A stretch of DNA of 64,000 nt, taken from the NCBI GenBank assembly GCA_025353725.1, contig JANXOF010000073.1, forward strand, positions 1 to 64,000, read 5' to 3'. This document shows, piece after piece, positions 17,338 to 25,700 of the stretch (its first letter is position 1; each line of letters begins with the position of its first letter). This DNA comes from Polyangiaceae bacterium. Lineage in GTDB: Bacteria > Myxococcota_A > Polyangia > Polyangiales > Polyangiaceae. Under the pieces are notes generated by a model. It was not told where the DNA came from and did not search any database. It worked only from the letters and a program-made list of their open reading frames with translations. The position numbers were made by a program, and so were the translations under genes.

Positions 17338-18498
17338 CTAAGGCCGCCCGAGAAGGGTAGCGCGCGTAATTCGAGCGCCGGTCTTCTTTCCCGCGGCAAG
17401 GAGCGCCTGCTCGAGTCTTTCGCGCTTCTCGCGGGCGTGGTCGGGAAACAGCGACCGAGAACGCACCCAAGGCGCGAGGCCTGAGACCGAAACACCCACG
17501 AGCCGAACGCGCTTCCCCTCCAAAGGCATCTGGCCGAGGGATTCTATGCAGGATGCATAGATGGAACCGGTGTCGCTGACGGGCTCGCGCAGAGTTCTGC
17601 GACGCGTTAACAACGAAAAGTCTGCGTACTTGAGTTTTACGACGACGTGGGTGGCCGCGAGGTCTTGTTCGAGGAGGCGCCGGCTGACGCGTTCTGCGTG
17701 AAGCAGCACTTCGGCTGCGATGCTCTCGCGACCGCGCAAGTCTTCCTCGTAGGTGCGCTCCGCGCCGATCGACTTCGAGGCGGCATCAGCAATCACTTCG
17801 CGTCCGTCGATGCCACGCGCGAGCTCCTGGTAGCGCAAGCCTTCGGGCCCCAGTGCCCGGATGAGCAAGCGCGGATCTGCCGTTTGAAGATCGGAAAACG
17901 TGCGCAAGCCGAGGGCGAGAAAGCGGGGTTCCTGTTTCGGCCCTACCCCCCACATTCGGCGAATGGGCAAGGTTGAGAGAAACTCAGCGACCGCCTCGGG
18001 AACGAGCGTGACGCCGTTCGGCTTGTTCATGTCACTCGCGATTTTGGCGGCAAACTTCGTGGTCGCAACCCCCGCGGAGGCCGTCAGGCCCGTGTCTTCG
18101 TAGATATCCGCGCGAAGCCTTAAAGCGATTTCGGCGCCGCTGCCGAAAAGTGACTGGCTGCAGGATACATCGAGAAACGCTTCGTCGAGCGAGAGTCCCT
18201 CGACCAATGGCGTGTACCGCCGAAAGATTGAAAACACCGACGCGCTCACCTCTTCGTACCGACCGCGGTGCGGCTCGACAACGACCGCCTGCGGACATCG
18301 CCTCCGCGCTTCAGCCATCGGCATCGCCGAGTGAACGCCAAATGGACGCGCCTCATACGATGCCGCACAGACGACGGAGCGCCCGCCGAGTCCGCCGACC
18401 AGGACGGGCTTTCCGCGCAGCGCCGGGTTGTCGCGCTGCTCCACAGAAGCAAAGAAGGCGTCCATATCGACGTGGAGAATCTGACGCTTCGGTAACAC
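17338..18498 (-). CDS. dinB: DNA polymerase IV (Y-family, DinB)
   Basis: A 386-residue Y-family polymerase. The palm motif HVDMDAFFASVEQRD sits at the N-terminus, and LVEGLSLDEAFLDVS (about 98-112) supplies the second catalytic acidic pair. The little-finger domain ends near residue 360. It starts at a GTG (18498). No beta-clamp motif is obvious at the extreme C-terminus. The enzyme carries out error-prone translesion synthesis, usually under SOS control; I saw no clear LexA box upstream. It stands alone, not in an operon. Confidence 0.96.
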   Translation of the reverse strand: MLPKRQILHVDMDAFFASVEQRDNPALRGKPVLVGGLGGRSVVCAASYEARPFGVHSAMPMAEARRRCPQAVVVEPHRGRYEEVSASVFSIFRRYTPLVEGLSLDEAFLDVSCSQSLFGSGAEIALRLRADIYEDTGLTASAGVATTKFAAKIASDMNKPNGVTLVPEAVAEFLSTLPIRRMWGVGPKQEPRFLALGLRTFSDLQTADPRLLIRALGPEGLRYQELARGIDGREVIADAASKSIGAERTYEEDLRGRESIAAEVLLHAERVSRRLLEQDLAATHVVVKLKYADFSLLTRRRTLREPVSDTGSIYASCIESLGQMPLEGKRVRLVGVSVSGLAPWVRSRSLFPDHAREKRERLEQALLAAGKKTGARITRATLLGRP

Positions 18499-18828
18499 TC
18501 AACTGTCTCTACCATACAACTCGGCGTATCCCCTGCACAGAGGCGCGTTCTTCATTGATGATGGCTCGACGGCATACTCGTATGGATGAGGACAAGTGCA
18601 GAGCAGTGTGCGGAACGCGTACGCGCTTGGCTCGAGAGCAGCGCGACGGGAGGGAAATTCGCGACGTCCGTCGGATGTCAATTGTCCAGCCGCTTGGAAC
18701 GTTCGCGCTTTATCTTGCGATCGTCGACAATACCCTCGAGCTTCGCGAGCAGAGGATTCAGGAAGGAAACGACCCGATAGATTTCTATCCGATAAATACC
18801 ATGGGCGGTGGGGTGACGGGTTTAAGCC
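18499..18828. other. Intergenic, no confident gene
   Basis: Open frames exist on both strands, for example a plus-strand stretch reading MSIVQPLGTFALYLAIVDN near 18677. None has a convincing start, ribosome site or family match, and they overlap each other. Nothing else was recognised. Confidence 0.35.
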
Positions 18829-19023
18829 TTAGGCGAAAATGTCGCGGCCGACGATCCCCGCCGCTTGCGAGCCGTAGTCGTCCAGCGAGAGCGTTGGGAA
18901 CGCGACGATCGCCGTCAGCGCTGCGCTGGAGACCTCGGCGTCGTCCGAGTTGGGCGTGCCCGTGCAGGCGGCGGAGAACAAGGAAGCGGCAAGCAACATG
19001 GCAAACAGAGAATGATGATTCAT
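18829..19023 (-). CDS. Small putative lipoprotein (64 aa)
   Basis: The N-terminus MNHHSLFAMLLAASLFSAAC is a good lipoprotein signal with a S-A-A-C lipobox. The mature part is only about 45 residues, low in charge, with no known domain. An AAGGA ribosome site lies about 8 bases before the ATG. It may be a complete small lipoprotein or a gene shortened at its 3' end. No operon partner is seen. Confidence 0.55.
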   Translation of the reverse strand: MNHHSLFAMLLAASLFSAACTGTPNSDDAEVSSAALTAIVAFPTLSLDDYGSQAAGIVGRDIFA

Positions 19024-19210
19024 CTTAAAGATCCTTGCGATAGGTCGTGTATCGAACGCAGAAGGTGGCGTTCACCGACTGCGAGGCAAGGGATGCCAGT
19101 AGGCGATTGAGGGCGCCATTCCAGATCTTTCGGCGTTCGGTTCAGCAGAGGGGGACGACCTCTCGCACTTTGCTCTTAATCAAAAACGAAATATGAAATA
19201 GGAAATATAA

Positions 19211-19825
19211 ATGCGACGTACCGACCTAACCCTTTGCTTCACGGCGAAGCTCCTTCGGCCGGCAGCGACCGAGACGGGAGCTTCGTGGACTTTTCTTCGC
19301 CTACCGAAGGAGGCAAGTGCAAAGCTTCCCACGCGAAGCATGACGTCGGTCGATGGCACTCTGAATGGCATAGTCTTCCAGGCCACGCTCGAGCCGGACG
19401 GTCAAGGTGGCCACTGGCTGAAGGTGGATAAGACGTTGCGAGATGCCGCGGGCGTAAAGGTCGGCGACGTGGTTGAACTCGAGATAGCGCCGGTGAAAGT
19501 GGAACCGGAGCCAAACGTGCCGCCCGAACTGCGGAGGGCGCTCGCGGCTTCGGCGAAGGCGTTAGCGCTGTGGTTGGACATCACGCCCGTCGCGCGTCGA
19601 GATTGGGTCCATTGGATTACGTCCGCAAAACAGGCAGAGACGCGCGCGCGGCGCATCGAAGTGACGTGCTCGAAACTCGAAGCCGGGAAGCGGCGCGCTT
19701 GCTGTTTCGATCGGTCTGGAATGTTTAGCGGTGGCATGAGCAGCCCCGTCGCAGAAGGTGAGGCATCGGACGCAACGGCGCGCAGGAGGACGCGCAGCCC
19801 CGCGAAAAAGGCTCGGGCTTCGTAG
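19211..19825 (+). CDS. DUF1905 / YdeI (OmdA-like) family protein
   Basis: A 204-residue protein with two parts. The first, about 8-92, is a DUF1905 beta-barrel domain (WTFLRLPKEASAKLP, then LEPDGQGGHWLKVD). The second, about 104-172, is a YdeI/OmdA-like helical segment (VPPELRRALAASAKA, then ITSAKQAETRARRIE). Proteins of this pairing are common in Actinobacteria and myxobacteria and are annotated as bacteriocin-protection or cell-envelope associated, with little experimental support. A basic, low-complexity tail follows. It stands alone, with no operon signal. Confidence 0.85.
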   Translation: MRRTDLTLCFTAKLLRPAATETGASWTFLRLPKEASAKLPTRSMTSVDGTLNGIVFQATLEPDGQGGHWLKVDKTLRDAAGVKVGDVVELEIAPVKVEPEPNVPPELRRALAASAKALALWLDITPVARRDWVHWITSAKQAETRARRIEVTCSKLEAGKRRACCFDRSGMFSGGMSSPVAEGEASDATARRRTRSPAKKARAS

Positions 19826-19904
19826 GAGGGGTTCAAGAGGCTCGGCCGCACGAGCGCGTCGGGTTGTGACCAAACGAGCGGCTCGTACTGGTATAGCGTT
19901 GCCG

Positions 19905-20528
19905 ATGAACAAGAGCCTAACCCTCGCCGTACGTCACGCTGCCGCGCTTGCTTGCCTCGTGGGCGCTTTTGGTTCGGTCGCGTGCGGCAAGAGTCCGGAG
20001 GTGCCCGCCGCCGGGAGTCCTGACGCCGCCGCACCGTTCGCCGTCTTGAGCGTGCCCTTTGATGCAGGGATGGACGCGGCGCCGAATGCGAGCGCCACCA
20101 CGGCGGTTGACGCGGGGTCTGCCCTCGTGGCCGCCGGAGTGGATACGGCCCTCGACACGGCCATCGTCGCCCAGGCCGTAAAAGACGCGCCGGGTATGAC
20201 GTCCGAGGGCCAAGCTGGCCGCGAGACGTTGGCGCAAAACGGGCATTTCGGGATGGTCGTCACGCTGCAGCCTGGACGATGCTACACCGTCATCGCGATG
20301 TCGGCGCCGCTTCAGGTATCCGAGCTCGACATCAAGTTGCTGATGCTCCCGCTCAGCATCGAGGCCGGCCGCTCACCCGCCACGGACAAAAACCCTGCCG
20401 TTCTCGGCCGCGGGAAGGCGGCGACGTGTCCGATTTCCATCGTGCCCATGCCCTACAAAGTCGACGTCACGGCGCGCAAAGGAGCCGGCCGGATTGCCGT
20501 CGCCGTGTTTTCACGCGCGAAGCTCTGA
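19905..20528 (+). CDS. Predicted lipoprotein, unknown function
   Basis: 207 residues from the ATG at 19905; the open frame upstream is unlikely to be translated. A signal peptide with lipobox FGSVACG (Cys near residue 25) precedes an Ala/Asp-rich linker (PDAAAPF, VPFDAGMDAAPN), typical of myxobacterial lipoproteins. The C-terminal 100 residues, from NGHFGMVVTLQPGRCYTVI to the end, look like a small beta-rich domain with two Cys. No family was recognised. Confidence 0.75.
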   Translation: MNKSLTLAVRHAAALACLVGAFGSVACGKSPEVPAAGSPDAAAPFAVLSVPFDAGMDAAPNASATTAVDAGSALVAAGVDTALDTAIVAQAVKDAPGMTSEGQAGRETLAQNGHFGMVVTLQPGRCYTVIAMSAPLQVSELDIKLLMLPLSIEAGRSPATDKNPAVLGRGKAATCPISIVPMPYKVDVTARKGAGRIAVAVFSRAKL

Positions 20529-20554
20529 GCCTCGGACGCGCGCGGTGAGCCGGT

Positions 20555-21232
20555 TCAGCGTGGCGACACGTACTGCTGAGGAACCCACACCGCGCGACCA
20601 TCGGGAAACGAGACCTGAACCTGTCCGCTCTGGAGCGACACCACCGTTCCCGGATAATGCCGCCCGTCGGACCATTGCACCATTACGGGCGCCCCGGGTC
20701 CAAGCGGCGTGATGGCCTTGTTGATGAACGAGTCCACCGCGCTGCTGAAGGAGTTAAACGCCTGGCCGAGCTGTTGGCCCACGTCGCGCGGATGCGGCTG
20801 CGGGTAGCCTTGTGGCTGCGGGTAGCCTTGTGGCTGCGGGTATCCTTGCGGCTGCGGATATCCTTGTGGCTGCGGATATCCTTGTGGCTGCGCGGGTGGC
20901 GCTGGCGTAGCGCCGTAACCGGGCGGCGGCACCGCCCCTGGCATGGCGCCTGAAACGGCACGACCGGACGGTGTGCGCGCGACCGCCTGGCCTTTTCTGG
21001 CCAGGGCCGCTTGATAGAGTGGATAAAACCGGCTTGCGACCTGCCCTGTCAGCGCGGGGTCTTGCATGCGTGTGTTCCATCCGTAGGTGGCCGCTGCCCA
21101 GTCGAGTGCAGTGACTCCTTGGCGTTCGACGATTTGTGCTCGGGCCGCGGGATCGGGCGCGCTGTCGACGTCGGCGGCGAGCTCTGCGTAGCGCTCGAGC
21201 GAAATTCCGTTGATTGGTGCCCAAGGATCCAT
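20555..21232 (-). CDS. Repeat-containing protein with N-terminal helical domain and Tudor-like C-terminus
   Basis: A 225-residue cytosolic protein. Residues 1-75 (WAPINGISLERYAELAADVD onward) form a helical domain that I recognise only as recurrent in myxobacterial proteins. Residues about 115-150 are five copies of PQPQGY. Residues about 180-225 (VMVQWSDGRHYPGTVVSLQ and VSFPDGRAVWVPQQYV) have the pattern of a Tudor/SH3-like barrel. No signal peptide. The function is unknown; the layout suggests a binding or scaffold protein. Confidence 0.75.
   Translation of the reverse strand: MDPWAPINGISLERYAELAADVDSAPDPAARAQIVERQGVTALDWAAATYGWNTRMQDPALTGQVASRFYPLYQAALARKGQAVARTPSGRAVSGAMPGAVPPPGYGATPAPPAQPQGYPQPQGYPQPQGYPQPQGYPQPQGYPQPHPRDVGQQLGQAFNSFSSAVDSFINKAITPLGPGAPVMVQWSDGRHYPGTVVSLQSGQVQVSFPDGRAVWVPQQYVSPR
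20804..20893. repeat. Five tandem 18-bp repeats inside a coding region
   Basis: Five direct copies of an 18-mer (consensus GTAGCCTTGTGGCTGCGG, with GTATCC and ATATCC variants) encode the PQPQGY repeat on the minus strand. The units keep the frame, so copy number may vary between strains without breaking the gene. Confidence 0.9.
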
Positions 21233-21312
21233 GCGTTGACGGAAGCGCGCGAGCGCTTCGAGGGCAAGCGAAATGGCACGCGTCTCTCGAGATCGTGCAC
21301 GGCGCTTGCGAG

Positions 21313-21876
21313 TTACCCGCCGAACTCCGCTTTCGCGTTAGCGAGCGCTTCGTCAAACCAGGCGTTGATCGTTTTCGGGAACGGCCACATCCACCCGTAG
21401 TCGCCACCGACGAATCGCTGAACAAGCTGAGCTCGGAGCGCGGCGGCGGCGTCGAGCCCCTGAACTTCGGCTGTGGCTCGAATCGTTTCGACGTACGCCT
21501 CCCACTCGATTCGCGCGCGGCCCCACGCCAGAAAAAGAGGGAAAAACGGCACGAGATATACAAAGGTCATCACGACGTCGCCCATGCGCGCGCGCTGCCG
21601 AAGGTGAACGCGCTCGTGGCGGAGGAGAATGTACCTCTCGGAATCCGTCATGTGATCCCACGCGTCGGGCACCCACAGTGTACCGAAGAGCACCGTGTGA
21701 TAGCGCGAAACGTAAACGCGCTGACCTCCGAGCGTAACGCAGGCAAGGACTGCGTGAATGAGCCATTGAACGGCGCTTTCTCGCTTCTTTCGAATGCGAA
21801 ACGTCGGAAACTCACGCGTGATTTCGTCGAGAAAGCGCTCGGTGCGGCCTATCCCTCGCACCCCTTGCGCGTTCAT
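21313..21876 (-). CDS. Membrane-associated protein with HExxH-like HERVH motif
   Basis: 187 residues from the ATG at 21876, which overlaps the Nei stop by four bases (ATGA). The open frame extends further upstream inside nei, but that part is shadow. Features are LLRHERVHLRQRARMGD (H-E-x-x-H, about 101-117) followed by a hydrophobic segment VVMTFVYLVPFFPLFLAWG and then EWEAYVETIR, where a downstream Glu could complete a gluzincin site. An earlier hydrophobic stretch is near residue 42. It resembles small membrane metalloprotease-like proteins of unknown substrate. Confidence 0.72.
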   Translation of the reverse strand: MNAQGVRGIGRTERFLDEITREFPTFRIRKKRESAVQWLIHAVLACVTLGGQRVYVSRYHTVLFGTLWVPDAWDHMTDSERYILLRHERVHLRQRARMGDVVMTFVYLVPFFPLFLAWGRARIEWEAYVETIRATAEVQGLDAAAALRAQLVQRFVGGDYGWMWPFPKTINAWFDEALANAKAEFGG

Positions 21877-22691
21877 GTCGGTGACCTCGCGGGCATCGTT
21901 TGGCAGCTTCGGCAATAGTACGTCGACCGCCCGGGCGGCGCGCCCTGATAGATTCTCTCGATCGCCGCAGAAGGGCCGCATTGAAGGCACGCTCGCCCGT
22001 TGCGCCCATAGACCCAAAACCTCGGCCCAGTGAGCGCCTTCCGCGTGATGCGCGGACCTTCGCCGAGGTTTGCCCCGAGCAACGTGCTCGCGCGCTTGAC
22101 GAGTGCCCGGAGCGTCTCGTCGTCAAGCTCCGACACGGGTGCGGTGGGGTCTACGTGCTCGAGAAAAAGCGTTTCCGACTTGTAGATATTGCCGATTCCC
22201 GCGAGTGCGCGCTGAACCATAAGCGCTTCGCCGATAGGACGCTTTCCCAACGCGCGTAAGCGAATCACGCATTCGTCGTCGTCGAGCTCCGTGGCGAGCA
22301 GATCCGGACCTAAGCTTTGCAGGTCGGGTGCGCGCTCCTCGGCGCCCGCGCTTAGGAGTCGAAGCACCGGGATGCGATTGCCAACGACCACGACGCGGCC
22401 TACGTCGAGGCGAAGTTGGTGCGAAGTGCGCCGAGGCATCCAGTACGCCGAACGCGGTTTTTCCACGCTTACTCGGCCCAGCATTCGGAGATGAATGTGA
22501 AGCGTCCGACCGTCATCGAAGCGAACAAGAAGATTTTTCCCATGCGACGCTACTTCGACGATGGCATGCCCGACCAGCGTGGCCGCGACGGCATCCGCGA
22601 TGTCGTGAGCCGCAAAGGCACGAACGACGGACCCGACAAGACTTGGACGCAGACGCGCCGCGAGTCGAAAGATAGAGTCGCCTTCAGGCAT
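21873..22691 (-). CDS. nei: Fpg/Nei-family DNA glycosylase (endonuclease VIII-like)
   Basis: 272 residues beginning MPEGDS: Pro2 is the Schiff-base nucleophile and Glu3 the second catalytic residue. A helix-two-turn-helix follows (about 140-230, with GIGNIYKSETLFLE). The C-terminal zinc finger has C-x2-C...C-x2-C spacing (CLQCG and CRSCQ). MPEGDS/T starts are typical of the Nei2-type endonuclease VIII group, which removes oxidised pyrimidines. The next gene starts in an ATGA overlap, and the lhr gene lies 14 bases upstream, so the three may be co-transcribed. Confidence 0.92.
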   Translation of the reverse strand: MPEGDSIFRLAARLRPSLVGSVVRAFAAHDIADAVAATLVGHAIVEVASHGKNLLVRFDDGRTLHIHLRMLGRVSVEKPRSAYWMPRRTSHQLRLDVGRVVVVGNRIPVLRLLSAGAEERAPDLQSLGPDLLATELDDDECVIRLRALGKRPIGEALMVQRALAGIGNIYKSETLFLEHVDPTAPVSELDDETLRALVKRASTLLGANLGEGPRITRKALTGPRFWVYGRNGRACLQCGPSAAIERIYQGAPPGRSTYYCRSCQTMPARSPT

Positions 22692-22705
22692 CGCGTCAAC
22701 CTACC

Positions 22706-25700
22706 TTAGGCTGGCGTAGCTTCGGATTGACGTTCAGAATCGTCGCCCACCCATTCGTCGTCAAGCTCGGTATCCTCTCCGTCCGTGTCTGGCGTCTCAC
22801 TCCCTCTTTCCGAGAACTCGCGCGCCAAGGCTCCGCGTTTCCCGTAATCGCCTCCGTGTTGCCCGCGCGGCGCTAGGAACACGAGCGCGCCTTGTCTCGC
22901 CGCGAATCCGTGCACGCTTAGAAGTCGAGCGACAGGACTCTCGAGCGCGGGTGCGCCATTGATGGTGGAGAGCGCCGCGAACCGCGATCTCCGCGTGGCC
23001 ATCCCGATAAGCGCGAACGCGAGGTCGCGAGCGGCGTGCGAAAGCTCTGGCTCTTCGTTCGGCAGGAAGGTCACGAGGCTCGCGCCTCCACGTCCGACCC
23101 ACGCGAGCAGTTTGCCTTCGTGCATGATCACGCGCGCTCCCGGCACGCGTTGCGGAGAACGCCCGGGTCCACCAAGTGTCTCCTTCGCTTCATGAACGTC
23201 GCCCGCCTCGCGCTTGACGCCAAGTTCACGCGGCCAAGGAAGCAGAGAGCCCCACGGATTCGCAGGGTCCGTGGCTGCGAGTACGAACGTCCGGCCTGTC
23301 TCGTCTTCCGGCGGTTTCGCGCGCAGTCGCTCCGCCGCCCCGGGCAGGGCAAACTGCGTCGCGCCGCGCTCGGCGACGAAGTACCCACGTCTCACGCGTC
23401 CCTGATCTTCGAGCGCGCGGTATACGTCATAGACATTGGCAAAGCCTCCCACGAGGCCTTCGGCCTGCGCGGCTTCGCGAAGCACGATGCCATACCGTTC
23501 GAGCATCGCGCGGGCGATGGCCGTCGCGCGCTCCGTGCTTGATGGCTCGCTCTCCCACCGTGATCGACGCATCGACCAACGACCCTCGCTCCCCGGTGGC
23601 CCACGGTGGGCTGCGCGCGGCGCGGAACGCCTGCGCGACGTTGTGTCGTCGCGCTGGCGAAGGCTCCGGACCGGCTCGAGCGTGTCGTTCGTGAGCTCCC
23701 CCCCCCACACGAGATCCCAAAGCGCCGCCAGCAGCTCCTGCGGGTACGTCGGTACGATCCGCTTGATGTCGGCAAAAAACAGTGCGCCACGTTTTGCGAA
23801 GAGCTCACGCAGGGTTTCGTGGAGCGGCGAGGCGCTGGCGCCTTCAGCAGGGCCTTGGCTGCGCGCGAGCAGCGGCTCACGAAAGGAGCGATAAAGTGCA
23901 ATCCGCCCGTCGTGCGAACCTATCGGTTCGAGTCCCGCCCAAACGACTTCGCCCGACGCGAGTAGTTGGTCGAGCATGTAAGGCTGATACCCAACGATGC
24001 GCGCGGGAAGCACCTCGGTCTCGAGGACAGACGCGGGAATTGGACACCCTTCGAGTTGCGCGATGACACGGAGGAGCGCCTCGGCCGACGCCCTCTGTCC
24101 TGACGCCGCGCCGCGGCTCGAACGTTCGTCGACGAGTGGAACAATGCCCTGCCAGTCCGACAAAAAACGAGCGAAAACGTCCGCAGTCACGGGTTCAATC
24201 GCTTTGCGAAGCCGAGCAAGCGTCTTGCGCTTCAAGACTTGCAGCACCTCGGCGTCCACGTATTCCGCCTCGCTCGCCTGGCGCCCGCGCGCGTGCGTGC
24301 TGGCGGGGAGGAAGGCACCGGTGAGCACTTTGCCGAGGGCCTGGAGCTGGCCAAGTGCCGCGACCACGGACGCTTCCCCGAGGCCCCATCGGAACGCGAC
24401 CTCGCTCGCCTTGAACGGACCGTGCGTGCGCGCGTACCGCGCCGCGAGCGTGACGAGGGGGTCCTTCGTAAGACCGAGAAAAGCCTGAGGCAGCCCGCTG
24501 TCGACCATGACGCCGAGCGCGTCGCGGTAGCGCGCGAGGTCCTCGACCGCCACATACCGTGGTTCGCCGTTCATGCGGACGCAAACCACACGCCTGTCGC
24601 GCATGAGCGCGTCGAGCCACCCAGTGATGGTCGACGCTTCGATAGCGGGTTTCATCGTACCGCCGTCGGTAGCTGCAGGGAGCGAGGCGCGGCGGTCGAT
24701 TTCGTCGCGCGTCAAATCGCCCAGCCAAAGAAGAAGATCGTGAAGCGCATCGGCATGACGCAACGGGCGATCCAGGCGTTGAAGTTGGCGCGTGTGCTCG
24801 AGCACGACATCAGCGTCGAGCAGTTTGCGTAGTTCGGTCTCACCAAGCAGCGCGCGAAGCTGCGCATGGTCGATGGTAAGCGCCTGGGCGCGGCGCTCGG
24901 CGGCGGGCGCGTCGTCGTCGTAAATGAAGTTTCCAACGAACGAAAAAAGCAACGATGCGGCCATCGGCGACGGTGTCGTGACGTCGACCGTGGTGACGCG
25001 GATCTTGCGCGACTCGACCGCCCGAAGGACGTCGATGAGCCCCGGCAGGTCGAACGCCTCGCGGAGGCACTCCCGGTAGGTCTCGAGGACCATCGGAAAC
25101 GACGGGTACTGTTGCGCGACGGCGAGCAGATCCGCCGCCCGCTTACGTTGCGCCCAAAGCGGCGTTCGCTTTCCGATGTGTTGGCGCGGAAGCAAAAGCG
25201 CGCGTGCCGCAGCCTCACGAAACCGAGCCGCGAACAGGGAAGACGCTCCGAGTTCGCGCGTCACGATGTCTTCAATTTCGTCCGGCGAGGGAAGAAGCAG
25301 GTCGACCGGCGGCGGCTCTTCACCCCCAGGCACGCGGAAGACAATGCCGTCGTCGGTCGCGACGGCTTCAATGTCACCTGCGCGCGCGTCTCGAAGCTTG
25401 CGTAGCGCCGCCATGGCCCACGGCTGGTGGATACGCGTGCCAAATGGCGTGAGCAGACACACGCGTAAATCTCCGAGTTCGTCAGGAATACGCTCGATAA
25501 CGAGGGTGCGGTCACTCGGAACCGTGCCGGTCGCCTTCAGCTCGTCCTTGACATACGCGACGAGGTCGTCGGCCGAGCGGGCGTCGAGGTGGTTCTCGGT
25601 CATGAGGAGCGCGCTTGCGTCCTTGACGTTCAGACTCGCCAGCGTGCGCGTGAGCTTCCCGATGCGCTCTCCGAAGGCGAGCGTTCGGCCGGCGCGATCG

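Noticed and set aside
18596..18832. Possible plus-strand gene reading MSIVQPLGTFALYL and onward
   Set aside because: Plausible amino acids but no ribosome site or homology; it runs against the small lipoprotein and overlaps other frames.
20804..20893. Tandem repeats as a possible CRISPR array
   Set aside because: The repeats are contiguous, 18 bp, with no spacers, and encode a peptide repeat in frame.
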